Below, piece after piece: positions 42,470-53,198 of a stretch of 64,000 bases of DNA. Numbering within the stretch: the first letter of the stretch is position 1; every line of letters starts with the position of its first letter. Source of the stretch: Branchipolynoe longqiensis (taxonomy: Eukaryota > Annelida > Polychaeta > Phyllodocida > Polynoidae); contig CM059187.1 of the NCBI GenBank assembly GCA_030323885.1, forward strand, positions 136,255,239-136,319,238, given 5' to 3'. A program made the position numbers and the translations under genes. A model generated the notes under the pieces. The model did not search any database. It was not told the origin of the DNA and worked only from the letters and a program-made list of their open reading frames with translations.

Positions 42470-42785
42470 TTTCTTAATACACATAAAAGTCTGGTAAATA
42501 TATTGGTATCTGGCTCTGCACAATATTTGAGTAAGGTATCGGCTATGGACGATATATATATATAAATATATATATATATATCCCTATACGTAGTAACAGA
42601 AAATGATGTTGATATGTGGCTTAGCAAATAATTTGAATAAGGTATCGGCTCTAGCATTACTGATATATATATATATATATAGACATATATACATATTTAT
42701 ATATTCCGATATAAATATAAGTAGTACCAGAAAAGCATTTTCGTCTGTGGTTTAGCACATCATTTGAATAAGATAACGCCGATGG
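42470..42785. repeat. ~60-bp motif repeated between TA tracts
   Basis: 'agtaccaga' plus 'tttgaataaggtatcggct'-type units lie at about 42490-42545, 42588-42650 and 42718-42780, each separated by (TA)n. A decayed fourth unit lies at about 43343-43400, beyond two TIR elements. Confidence 0.7.
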
Positions 42786-42807
42786 AGTTTCTAATATATA
42801 ATGCATA

Positions 42808-43060
42808 TATATCATATATGAAGAGTTGGGGCGCAAAACCATATAAACGCTAATCCAAAAATGTAGTTAAAATAACAGATTGTTACTGGATTTTACTTCT
42901 CACAAATTCCACTTTTCCTATGATCATATGGTTATGGAGCAATGAACAAACAAGTTGAAATATAACAAAATAATTTGTTATAGGTTTATTTCCAATGATT
43001 AGCTCCATTTTTGGATTGGTGTTTACATGGTTTTGCGCCTGTGCTCTTCATATATGAGCC
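42808..43060. mobile_element. TIR element with ~55-bp inverted ends
   Basis: TCATATATGAAGAG...GGCGCAAAACCAT...CCAATCCAAAAATG-type left end (42808-42863) pairs with the inverse at about 43004-43060. The interior is AT-rich and non-coding. Confidence 0.8.
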
Positions 43061-43315
43061 TGTCTCAAAAGGTGATAACTCTTCTTCTTTTTGTCCATTG
43101 TAACGATTGACACAAAACAGCACAGAAACGGATACACTGAAAACACAAGGACATTTGCTTAAAATCAATATGTATTCTATTGGGACTATGAAACACCATG
43201 TAAAAAACAAATCAGTTTATCCTGAGCAAATGCACAAGTAGATAGTATGTTGATCGTTACCATGGACAAAGTGTTGTCCCATATTGCTTAGCACCTTTTG
43301 AGACAGTCTCATATA
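43051..43315. mobile_element. TIR element, CTGTCTCAAAAGGTG ends
   Basis: Left CTGTCTCAAAAGGTG at about 43060 and the inverse CACCTTTTGAGACAG at about 43292; TATATGAG lies outside both, partly shared with the neighbouring element. Non-coding, 265 bp. Confidence 0.8.
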
Positions 43316-43899
43316 CATATTTCTCCCTATTATTATTATTACTAGTACCAGAACATAATGTTGGTTTAGTGCCTCATTAAATATGGTATAGGTAGATTTA
43401 CTTATATACTACCAAGGGGCGGATGCTTCGGAGCAGATGGAAGCTCCCGCGGCCTATTATACTCATATAATACTTATACACCATATATATAATATATGTA
43501 TATTTATAGCTTTCTAATACCAATTGACCAGTTAGTGCAACACCCCTCTACCACACCCCCACCCCCACATTCATAGTTACCTCCTTTCTCTCAGTCACTA
43601 ACGCCCCCCCCCCCCCCGCCCCCCCCCCCCCCCCATATGATAGACACAAACACTAATAGATGGGAATTGGCGGCCCCCGAGGGTTCAGTGAGTTGGGGGA
43701 GTGTAGGGGAGGTCATGGAGGGGTCAAGGACCTTCCGCCTCCTGCCCGCCATTATCCCGTTTCCAGGCCGACGACGTGGCGTCCTAATGTGACGTCATGA
43801 ATCAGCGGCTTACATAGCCCGGCGTCTCGGCTCCCTTCACCCACCGCCGCATCATGCCCCCGTCGCCGTGAGTTGGATAAATGACTTCCGGTGGCGCTG
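43316..43899. other. no gene; long poly-C
   Basis: Two C runs of about 14-16 bases separated by one G at about 43603-43634. The following 250 bp are GC-rich and unassigned. Confidence 0.5.
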
Positions 43900-44245
43900 C
43901 CATGCTAGGCTCAGGTTGCTGTCAAACCGGAAGTAGGTTCACTCGCTGAGCCCGTGCGCACTGCACAGGAGTAATGCTAGTCAAGTGGGATGAGTTATAT
44001 GTGTATGTGTATGGGGTGGGTTTGGTGGGGCGGTGTTACTATTAGAGGCAGTCCTGATATGACCATTAATGTTGCCAGGACGTGAAACTCCAACAATCAC
44101 CCAACTATTAGTGGTTGAATAAATGGGGTTATATTGTAACTGGGTCAACAAGTGATGAAGACATGATGTTCGAGTGAAAGCACAAGGTCTGTGGTCATGC
44201 TAGATTCAGATGGCTGTCAAACCGGATATAAATCGGATGCATATA
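43900..44245. repeat. ~220-bp satellite-like unit with SINE insertion
   Basis: Shares 'caaaccggaagtaggtt', 'gcgcactgcacaggag', 'tatgtgtatgtgtat', 'ggtggggcggt' and 'gaaagcacaaggtctgtggt' with the units at 46077-46660. A second partial unit begins at about 44196. Confidence 0.85.
44046..44103 (+). mobile_element. 5'-truncated SINE-A in the satellite unit
   Basis: 58 bp of SINE-A T1 tail flanked by ACTATTAG at 44038-44045 and 44104-44111. Other units (46350, 46566) show the uninterrupted site. Confidence 0.92.
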
Positions 44246-44592
44246 AATACATATTGTATTTAGAGATGGCTGCATCACATATCTTAGAGTGGTCCTCCAT
44301 TCATCACTGCTAAGCTAATCCATATGTAGTCTGTGTCACTATCAGACTTATTGCAACAATGCAAGGGGCCTAAGCTCTTGACACTTTCACTCTCAGATTT
44401 TAACCAAACACTGCCATTACCCTAAATAATATTCCATTTATATTTAATTTATTTTTGATTATACATGTACATGTACACATACACATACTTTTAAAGTTAT
44501 ATGTATATATACATATATACACATACATATGTATGTATTATATATAATATATAAATAATATTGCAATATCAGGTGATGAATAACTTACCAGT
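44246..44592. other. no gene; partial duplication of next segment
   Basis: 44326-44420 resembles 44700-44880 in order and orientation ('aagctcttgacactttcact' against 'aagctctgacacattcacac', then 'ttaaaccaaacactgcca'). TA-rich sequence follows. Confidence 0.45.
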
Positions 44593-44763
44593 GTTCCTAA
44601 ATGTAAGGATGACTGTGCCAGATCCTTCACAATGGTAATCCATTTGCAAGTTGACTGTTGTGTGGTGTGTGCCTTCAGAAATATGTGTGTGCAGTGCACT
44701 GTGGCACAGACCCTTATAAACCAAATCCAATCCACTCTCACACCTATTCAAAGGGCATAAGCT
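44593..44763 (-). CDS. candidate exon, unidentified
   Basis: On the minus strand an open frame of ~57 codons (SLCPLNRCESGLDLVYKGL..., ending TVILTFRNTG) follows a plausible acceptor (gtgtcag at about 44764-44770) and ends exactly at an excellent donor, CTG|GTAAGT. The neighbouring duplicate lacks the second half. Codon-like composition differs from surrounding repeats. I recognise no family. It may be a host exon or an exon of a transposon; low confidence. Confidence 0.25.
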
Positions 44764-44990
44764 CTGACACATTCACACTCAGTGAGCTCAGCTGTCAGTG
44801 GAGGTGCAGCCCAGAGAACCATTGGCAACCTGAGGTGTGAAAGCTTTCCTTGGCAGTTTTTGGTTAAAATCTGAGTCTTAAAGTGCCAATAATAATTAAA
44901 ATAATATGGTAATAATAATGACAATAATAATGATAATAACAATGATAATAATAATGATAATAACGATGATAATAATAACAAATTTGTAGG
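44764..44990. repeat. (ATA/ATG)n-type microsatellite and flank
   Basis: 44880-44985 is a (TAATAA/TGATAA)n tract; the serine/leucine-rich minus frame is an artefact. Confidence 0.75.
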
Positions 44991-44998
44991 GTCCCTTC

Positions 44999-45262
44999 AA
45001 AATACTACCATTTATCATACAAAAAAGTCAGTGGAAGCTCATGTGACCTTATAACCACATGAAAGTTTGGTTTAACTGTACCGGAAGTGGCCTGGGCATG
45101 AAATTCTGTTTGGATTAACTGATAATTTGGATTAAACAACATTGGTTTAACCAACTCTTTTATATGATAAATGGTAGTATTTTGCGGGCTGCCAAAAAAA
45201 GTTTGGATTAACCGATCGCTTGGGTTAACCGAGCTTGGTTTAACAGGGTTGTACTGTATCCA
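44999..45262. mobile_element. probable MITE with internal inverted repeat
   Basis: 'aaaatactaccatttatcat' at about 45000 and its inverse at about 45164 flank a TTTGGATTAACYGA-rich interior. The right end reads 'acagggttgtactgta', the type of end seen in Tc1/mariner MITEs. The left boundary is uncertain. Confidence 0.5.
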
Positions 45263-46076
45263 TATATAAACATATATTTGGTGAGTGGTTGGCATTTTTA
45301 TTTGATTTATTTTACTTTTGTTTAATACTTTTTACTTCTATTCAAATATTTGGGATGTGGTGGAGGAGGCTCGGAACCGGGAAGCTGGGAGGCTATACAT
45401 ACCGTTTTAAATGCGATAACGTGTTTATTAATATATGTATATGTGTGTATATGTATATGTGTATATATGTATATATGCTGTCAAAACAATAAAATTAATC
45501 AAATACAATAATATTTAAGGTAGGTTTTTCTTAATGTTGTACCAGCAAGACATGTGGTGATCATGCATCAGATGCATAATCACAGTCAATTATTTCTTAT
45601 GCATATATATATTGGGATGCAAAAAATATATCTACATGATGCACAACAGTCCCCACAGGACCTCCCCCAGTGGCATGTGGAAGTATATGAGTGGGCCACA
45701 GACCAGCATATACCCTCATGGTTGGCTGGAGGTTCCTCTATTGTTTGAGATTGATGGCTATACCAACACAGTACTGTCATGGGCAGTTCTGTCCTGTAGA
45801 CATGTGTTGCAACTACTGAATTATTTCCTAATATTCACTATTAATTTACTTAATCCGGTCCCAACTAAATGTCCTACGAATATTCAGGAAATTCGATATA
45901 ATTTTTTGCTTTCTAGTGATGTATTCCAATATGAAAACTTCCCAAAACTCAGTGTTCCACAACCATATTTGTGAACCTGCACCTTAATCTTATATGAAAT
46001 TCGACCTTGGAAATTGAACCGGTACTCGAATTAGGTACATTTACCACCATAGCCCGAATGAGGTAAGCTCTCCAAC
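45263..46076. other. no gene recognised
   Basis: Holds a TATGTG/TATATG microsatellite near 45430-45480. A 120-codon frame at 45612-45974 has no recognisable domain and no splice support. Confidence 0.4.
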
Positions 46077-46660
46077 CTGCTGATATGACCATTAATGTTG
46101 CCAGGACTTGAAACTCCAACAATCAACCAACTATTAGTGGTTGAATAAATGAGGTTATATTGTAACTGGGCAACAAGTGATGAAAACATGATGTTCGAGT
46201 GAAAGGACAAGGTCCGGGACCATGCTAGTCTCAAATGGCCGTCAAACTGGAACTAGGTTTACTCGCTGCGCGCGCGCGCACTGCACAGAAGCAATGCTAG
46301 TCCGGTGGCTGAGTTATATGTGTATTTGTGTGGGTTGTCTTGGGTGGGGCGGTATTACTATTAGTGGCCTAATAAATTAGATCAGATGGTAACTTAGTAA
46401 ACAAGTTATGAAGTTATGAAAGGACAAGGTATGTGGTTATGCTAGGTTCAGATGGCTGTCGAACCGGAAGTAGGATCGTTGCGCATGCACTGTACAGGAG
46501 CAATGCTTGTCGGGTGGGACAAGCTATACTTGTATGTGTATCGGGTGGGTGGGGCGGTATCACTATTAGTGGTCGAATAAATTAGTTTAGATTGTAACTG
46601 GCTCAACAAGTGATGAAAACATAATGTTTGAGTGAAAGGACAATGGATGTGGTTAATTAA
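46077..46660. repeat. ~220-bp satellite-like units, second cluster
   Basis: Anchor 'gaaaggacaag' recurs at about 46201, 46415 and 46636. The first, partial unit (46077-46215) carries the same SINE-A tail at the same site as 44046-44103, sharing the variant 'gaccattaatgttgcc', so it descends from the SINE-bearing unit. A (CG)n patch lies near 46267-46280. Confidence 0.88.
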
Positions 46661-46847
46661 TATCATATTGCATACACTACTGAAGTGCAGCAACATTGAG
46701 CTTCGTCAGTACTTAGATGGGGGACACTCTGGGAATATAAGGTGTCATGGAAACCTCATGTAGCCTTATAAGTATAACCTGCAATCAATAGTGATAGGCG
46801 CTCCTGGTGGAGCCCTATTTAGGTTCTGGCGTTGCTCTGTTTCTGTG

Positions 46848-47195
46848 AGGGGAGTGGCACGTAGCTCAGGTGGTACAGTATCCATCCACCTGTGAAGGTG
46901 TCGGTCATCATATGGATCCTGCTCAGTGGACCCATTTGCAATTTGGGCTATTTTCCATTCCAGCCAGTGGACCAGAACTAGTTTATCAAAGGCTGTGGTA
47001 TGTGATGTCCTGTGTGTAGGAAAGTGCATATAAAAGACCCCTTACTGCTTATAGGAAAGAGTAACCTATATGGCGCAAGGAGTTTTCCCTCCCAAAATAT
47101 GTCAGAATGACTATATAATTTGACGTCCAATAGGCGATGATAAAAATCAATGTGCTCTAGAGGTGTAGTTAAATAAAACAAGCTTAATGTTTTTA
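46848..47195 (+). mobile_element. SINE-C (mollusc-type), complete with TSD
   Basis: Flanked by CTCTGTTTCTGTG at 46835-46847 and 47196-47208, a perfect 13-bp duplication. Starts GGCACGTAGCTCAGGTGG (box A) and includes the conserved core 'tatcaaaggctgtggtatgt' and 'gtgcatataaaagacccctt'. It ends 'gtgtagttaaataaaac'. From memory this core is shared by a SINE family spread through molluscs; I cannot confirm it here. Confidence 0.9.
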
Positions 47196-47208
47196 CTCTG
47201 TTTCTGTG

Positions 47209-48346
47209 GTGCACACGAGGGAGGAAAGGGGCGGTGGTGTGTGAGGTTCTCGCCTGACCGGATGCTGACTGTGGTGATGGGCGGAACTGCAGTTCACAAC
47301 CAACACGCACTTCCCTTTATTCTACACATCTTACTTTAAATGGGATGTAACATGACCAACATCTCTATAACCTGACTTGATGTCCCACCTTTTGGTCATT
47401 CCTGACAGACCAGCAGAACTTGGAATAGCCATATTGCAGACTTATGAAATACTCCTCATATAATATATGGGTTTGGTGCTTTTCAAGTGGGTGCTTTCAA
47501 GCCTTTCAGCTTCGATGCATATGAATGCACTCTGCCCACATGTCGCATGTTGTAATTATAATATGCGCATGTAGTGACTCATAATACTATACTAGTGAAA
47601 GCGAAAATTCAATGAATGCAGAAGCCTTCACTATGAGTATAACCAGGACAGGTGGCCAGAGTGGTTTCACAGAGCGGTCTCAGCAGCCTTTGACTTCGAT
47701 GCTATTTGACTTCGAACCCTTTTGGAATTACTGTGCTCACGCACCCATACATGTCATGCGACAAATAGGAAATATTGTACATAGAGTAGAATTGTAGCCT
47801 ACACTTCTTGCCATCCCGGGGCTAGCATCCATCCCAGACTGTCGAGGCTTCCTGATGTAATCACGCAATCCATGCCTATGATGTGGCTCATTGCCTGCGA
47901 GTCCAGTGTTGACAAGACTACCACACTCCTCCTCCCTTTGGAATCACACATCTTTTAAATGGTTTATGTCCACATGTAATTAATGCTTACAATTTCACAC
48001 ATACAGGCAGTGCACTGACATTATGTACATACACAGGGTAGGTTCACCAACCATACAGTGCATAGTTTGTGTAGGATCATGGTCATGGAACCAGTGTTGT
48101 GGGCAGTGATGTAAATGGGAAATATTGTGACTAGACCAGGTTTCGAACCCACTCTTCTCACCATTCCGAGGCTAGGTTATCTAGATAGGCTCCCTGATGG
48201 AATCACCGTATCCATGCCTACCTGTTTATATGGACTATTACTCCACACAACTTACTACACGTATATAACAATCATGTCCTTGTACACTTTACTGGAAATG
48301 TTCTTTTTGGAAATTACTTCATCCATCACATGGAACCAGTCTTAAG
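47209..48346. other. no gene; ~110-bp duplication
   Basis: 47767-47885 and 48117-48224 share 'ggaaatattgt', 'cttctcaccattccgaggct' type and 'ccctgatg-aatcac-c-atccatgcct', an old dispersed repeat. The rest is unassigned. Confidence 0.5.
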
Positions 48347-49055
48347 TTAAAGCTGCATAGTCTGATGAAGCATAACATGAAGCATGTCAGATGCCCAATG
48401 GAAGGTAACCATGCCAAAAGTAGCCAGATAACACACCACACAGCTACGTACAAGCCTATGGTATGTAAATAGGAGTAGGCTAGTCTAGTAATAAGAGTAG
48501 AAAAAATAAATACATATATACCAAGAAATTCAAAAAAAATGAACATAGGCTATTAACCATACCAACCAATTATCTATCTGCTATTGAAATGCAGGCAATC
48601 AAATACCTTATCAGCAGCCACTGTGTGGTAAGATAACACCAACACTACAACTGGCCAGCATTGAAAACAAGCCTGGGTACCCGGGCTTATATGATATGGA
48701 CAGTATAAATACAGCCTCAATAATAAAAAAAAAATTTAATTAAAAAAACAACAACATTTTCATAATGAAAATAATTATCTAGATTTGATTCTACATATCT
48801 ACCTTCGATACTGATGCGCTTATTATGCATTTGTTGCCACACAGCAGGGAACACTGAATTAATTTAATAGAACCTGTTACTGCAGAAGCCTATGGTGTCA
48901 AGAGTTTTGGCGTGCTTGCCCAAAGTAATTTGACATGTTTACACTTAAAATATCTCAAAGGTTAACCACTTAAAATAGAAGATACTTCAAACTGAAGTAC
49001 GGTATATTATTACAATCAGATTATCATATTAATCTCAGAAAAAGAACAGAAACTC
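48347..49055. mobile_element. TTAA-MITE split by a retroposed insert
   Basis: TTAA and left TIR at 48347-48370, body resumes at about 48758 and runs to about 49055. The right TIR is missing: it merges with the left TIR of the following copy, so two copies share one TIR. Confidence 0.8.
48380..48757 (+). mobile_element. A-tailed retroposon inside the MITE
   Basis: About 378 bp ending in 'acagtataaatacagcctca' then an A-rich tail and AACAACAAC. Its last ~90 bp (aacaagcctgggtacccggg) recur inverted at 51635-51722. No tRNA boxes found; possible SINE or LINE 3' end. Confidence 0.65.
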
Positions 49056-49411
49056 AACACAACTGCATAGTCCGATGAAATATCAAATTTTTAAAATCAA
49101 ACCAATTATCTAGATTTGATTTTACATATCTAACTTTGATACTGATGCACTTATTAAGCATTTGTTTCTGTGTAGAAGGCAATACTGAGTCAATTTACCA
49201 GAACCTGTTACTGTAGAAGTCTATGGTGTCAGAGTTTTGGCAAGCTTGCCAAAACTAATTTTCCACGTTTGCACCCACAATATCTCAAAAGTTTACCATT
49301 TAAAATAAAAGTAACTTTGAACTAATGTAAATTAGATACTAGTGATTGATCGAATATATTTATCTCAGAAAAAATACAGAAATTCAAAACCATCGGACTA
49401 TGCAACTTTAA
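49056..49411. mobile_element. TTAA-MITE, near complete
   Basis: AACTGCATAGTCCGATG left TIR (TTAA lost), central TTTTGGCAAGCTTGCCAAAA palindrome perfect, right TIR and TTAA at 49408-49411. Confidence 0.87.
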
Positions 49412-50089
49412 CGGAGCGCAGTGTCGCAGCTGTGCATGTGTGTTCAAATTTCACTACAGGCCTCGTGAGGTGTTAGTGTCTGCAAAGTATTTAAGGGTGA
49501 ATTACTAGCTTTGTATAACAGGCTCCTTGCCGTTGAAAATGGCGGCGCATAAAGCAGGTGTCATCCATATATCAACTCTGCGCCGACACCATCGTCTCCA
49601 CCTCGTGTTTTCCTTTATAGAGGCAGCCATACATTCCACTAGATGTCTCATTGGGGCTGTAGAGACGCAGCTTAAACATAACATCATTTTCAGGTTAATT
49701 ATGGCTGCAGCTGGTATAGTCCATTCCCGCCACCAACCGCGCCATCTGACGGCAGGACTCCGCACTATTGCATGACTATTTCTTATATTTTAAAATGATG
49801 TTCTTTTTAATACGCATTTCAGTACACACACTTATGTGTATTTGTGAAATCTACACGTGCCACAGTAGCACTACACCTCACCCTCCCGCCCGCCCCCCCC
49901 CCCCCCCCAACAGATCCCGGCGTTAGGTAACAAAGAGCAACCTCACTCAGAGTCAGACTGAGCCGACATGTAAATCTGATAGCCTATGAGTTGATCTGAT
50001 CTATCAGGTTTCATGAGGTACGCCACCGTGGTCCGACTGAGGGTCACGTGACAGAAGGTGGCCCTAGCTTTGTGTTACCACTGTGTATG
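49412..50089. other. no gene recognised; poly-C
   Basis: An 82-codon frame at 49527-49775 overlaps a frame on the other strand and has no known motif. A C run lies at about 49893-49908. Confidence 0.4.
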
Positions 50090-50206
50090 CATATATATAT
50101 ATATATATACATATATATTGACAGAATGATATATATATATATAAATATATACAGCAAAACCTTTCTAACTCAACGGACCATGGAACCAACTTCAAATATT
50201 TATGGT

Positions 50207-50260
<54 letters not shown>
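50090..50260. repeat. TA microsatellites
   Basis: Three (TA)n tracts, the longest about 48 bp at 50211-50258, around a short 'cagcaaaacctttctaactc' segment that may be a decayed mariner-like TIR. Confidence 0.85.
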
Positions 50261-50552
50261 TGATGACCAAATATATACCGGTGTCCGAAGGTTGATCCGG
50301 TGGGCCAATGTGATGGCCCACGGTGTTCCCCACTGCCACGCACTCACGGAAGAACGCGAAGATTTAGAAATAGTATGCTTCAAACTGATTTATTCCAAAA
50401 CCTATCTGCTCTCCATGGCGTCAACAGTCAACTGACCCGTCCCCTAACTCGCCAGGTCTCACGTCACCTCTATAGGTGGGTGGGGGGTGTCCTAGCCACA
50501 CCCAGTAGAGGGCAGCCCAGTCGGGGCTCTGCGATGCCCCACTAGGAGACCT

Positions 50553-50790
50553 AATGTAATATAAGCTGTCCCGCTATGTCAGACTGCCATTTCGAAGTGA
50601 CCTATGTCATCCACTAAGGTCATCAAGCATGCGCAGTGACCGCGTCCCGCAGCCGTTAACCCCAGCACAGCGCTAACCACCATACCTCAATAATACACAT
50701 GTCTCGGAACTAGGAACCAGGACCAGAGGAGTTGGTCAGTTGGTTGTTGGAGTGTTACCCTCCTAGCCACATCTACGGTTATATCAGGTG
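50553..50790 (+). repeat. ~240-bp duplication, copy 1
   Basis: 'aagctgtcccgctatgtcag' to 'acggttatatcagg', repeated at 53199-53437. The right part is a SINE-A T1 tail (minus) carrying variant bases shared by both copies, so the SINE insertion predates the duplication. Confidence 0.9.
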
Positions 50791-51002
50791 GAGGGGGAGG
50801 GGTAGGTGTATGTGTAGTGTAGTGTAGTGTATGTGTATGTGTAGTGTCTGCCGCCACCGCGTGGTAGTGGAGCTCATGTACAGACTACTACACTACCCCC
50901 CCCCCCCCAGTGATTATCTGAGTGTCACTCTCTCATATGTGTGATGTAAAATGCATATATAGATCGATCCTTCTTCAGCGATCCCTCTGTTCACCGGACC
51001 AC

Positions 51003-51068
51003 TGTCACAAGTCGGTAGCAATCCTGATATGACCTTATATGTTGTCAGGACGTAAAACTCCAACAAAC
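51003..51068 (+). mobile_element. SINE-A T1 tail fragment
   Basis: 'tgtcacaagtcggtagcaat' to 'cgtaaaactccaacaaacac', joining directly to the microsatellite that follows. Confidence 0.8.
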
Positions 51069-51186
51069 ACACCTACATATACATATACATATACATTCAT
51101 ACATATACACGTACACACGTACATACGTACACACGTACATACGTACACACGTACACACGTACACATGTACACACATACACACATAT
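51069..51186. repeat. (TACACACG/TACATACG)n microsatellite
   Basis: Begins TACATATACATA and becomes (ACGTACAC)n, growing out of the SINE A/C-rich 3' end. Confidence 0.85.
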
Positions 51187-51419
51187 AATACAATGTATAC
51201 TACTCCTATATTATTACTACACACATTCCGAAAATTCTGTGCCAATAAAGTCATCAGGTTGTCACCAAACACGGGAGAGTGGCAGTGTTTACGGCCGAGC
51301 GTCCCCCGTGCAGCCTGGTGTCGTGATTTATAGATGTGATCTCCGGGATGATGGCGGTATGTGCGCTGAGCATAAAGTGGGCAACCGGCCCTATACCTGT
51401 CAGGTCCGATCACACCGGG

Positions 51420-51622
51420 ACGACTCGCGCAGAGGGCGGGAGGCGGAGGGAGGGGGAGGGGGATGGGGGGAGGGGATAGGGGCAGAGGAGGGTGGGAGGG
51501 GGAGATGGGAGTGGAGGTGGAGGCGGCAGGGGATGGGGTAGGGGAAGCGGGAGTGAGGACGGAAATGGAGGGAAGAGGGAGGAGCGGAAGGGGTACGGCG
51601 AGGGGGGGCGGGGTCGGGTGTT
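51420..51622 (+). repeat. purine-rich GGGAGG tract 1
   Basis: Almost pure G/A with G-run clusters. It includes a phrase (gggaagcgggagtgaggacg, ggaaatggagggaagaggga) that recurs in tracts 2 and at 54245. Confidence 0.9.
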
Positions 51623-51634
51623 ATTTTTAATGTT

Positions 51635-51722
51635 TTTTTTGTATTGAGGCTGTATTTATACTGTCCATTGCATGTAAGCCCGGGTACCCAGGCTTGTTTT
51701 CAACGTTGACCAGCTGTAGTGC
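51635..51722 (-). mobile_element. A-tailed retroposon 3' end
   Basis: Inverse of 48670-48740 ('gcccgggtacccaggcttgt', T-run at left). It lies exactly between two purine-rich tracts. Confidence 0.75.
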
Positions 51723-51724
51723 TA

Positions 51725-51862
51725 GGTGGAGGGGGAAGGCGATGGGAGAGGGGAAGCGGGAAGTGAGGGGGGAAATGGAGGGAAGAGGGAGAGGGGGGAG
51801 GGGGGAGGGGGAGACGGAGGGGGGAGGGGGAGGGGGATGGGGGAGGGGGAGAGGTGCATCAA
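51725..51862 (+). repeat. purine-rich tract 2
   Basis: Starts GGAGGGGGAAGGCGATGGGA, the same start phrase as the tract at 54245-54356. Confidence 0.9.
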
Positions 51863-52142
51863 CATATTTATCAATAAGAACTGTGTTTTCTTGTTAATGA
51901 TAAAACGATAGTAATGCCTGGTTAATAAATACATTGTGTCCCCCCCCCCCCCCAAATACGCTTAACGGTGATGACCATGAATAGAATAACAATAAAATAG
52001 ACCTTTGAGAGAATTGACCTTTGAGAGAATTGAAAAAAACACCAACAAAGCATGGCTGATTTCCCTAGAAAGAGGAGAGGGACTATAAATAAGGCGCAAC
52101 AGGACATGGAGGCCACTTGGCCTCTGTCATTTGGGGGTACAT
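51863..52142. other. no gene; poly-C
   Basis: C run at about 51941-51953 and a direct repeat 'acctttgagagaattga' at about 52001 and 52018. Confidence 0.6.
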
Positions 52143-52540
52143 ATGGGCAAAGACCCCATAATACTAAGATGGCTCACTCAGCCTGTACTGTGTAATCAAA
52201 ATGATCAAACCCACCACTTGGTGCGCTGGTTGTTCTCTTGGTTAAACAGGTGCTATATTATATGTATAAATGTATATATGAATGTGAAAGATGTGTGATG
52301 ATGGCGATGCTGATGATGATGCTGATAATGATGTGTATTTGTTCATAGCAATTTCATATTGATGTGTATTCATACTTACCTATATCATGTATAATATAAT
52401 TGTATGTGTTTACATGTGAAACACCAACCAGCAGCCGGGCTGATCAAACCAACAACAAGGTGGCACTGCAAAATTTAAATTACCATGGGAGAGATAGGGA
52501 GTGAGCCGTCTTAGTAGTATAGGGTCTTTGATATGGGTAT
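52143..52540. mobile_element. foldback/TIR element, ~398 bp
   Basis: Left end 'caaagaccccataatactaa' + 'gatggctcactc' is inverted at the right (gtgagccgtcttagtagtat, agggtctttg), about 35 bp. Both halves carry a TGATCAAACC motif in the same orientation. The partial relative at 10591-10690 has its 48-bp core flipped. Confidence 0.82.
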
Positions 52541-53105
52541 GGAAGGGGAGGGGGGAAGAGGGGCGCATGGTAGAGTCAGTCACGGTGGGTCATGAACGGG
52601 AGATGAAGGGTATGTGTGTGGGGGGGGGGGGGTTAATGTGGGAGCGGGGGAAGGGGAGGGGATGACGGGTGGGGGGGGGGGGCAGAGGGCGGAGGGTGAA
52701 GAGAATGGTGTGTGGAGGGTAATTTGTGGGCGAGGGGATGGGAGCAGCTCTAAAGGAAGGGAAGGGGGTGGACAGGAAGAGTAGAAGAAATGGGTTGGGA
52801 GGGAAGGGGGAGGGAAAGGGATACAATGGGAGTGGGAGGGGGAGGGAGTAGGAGGAGATGGTGGGTGGGAGGGGGAGTGGGAGGGGAAATGTGAGGGGGG
52901 GAAGGGGGAGGGGATGGGAGGGAAAGGGGGGGGGGAGGGGGGAAGGCAGGGGCAGTGGTAGGGGGAGGGGAGGGGGGGAAAGGGAGGGGCAGTGGTAGCT
53001 GGTGGGGGATGGGGAAGGGGGAGGGGGAGGTGGAGGTGGAGGGGGAGCGGGAGGGGGGGGAGGGGGGAGGGGAGAGGCGGGGCGATGGAGGGGGAGGGGA
53101 GTGTT
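52541..53105 (+). repeat. purine-rich tract 3, ~565 bp
   Basis: GGGGAGGG/GGGGAAGG with several G runs of 10 or more bases (52620-52631, 52671-52682). Proline/serine-rich minus frames of 150-186 codons in all three frames are artefacts. Confidence 0.93.
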
Positions 53106-53198
53106 GAGGAATTTTGTTGTAGCTGTTTGCACAACAAATCGCAATCTCATTAATTAAGGGTGTATATATATGTATAATGGTGACTTCATAGTGATACC

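Noticed and set aside
45612..45974. 120-codon frame as a host gene
   Set aside because: No recognisable domain, no splice signals and no codon pattern distinct from surrounding AT-rich DNA.
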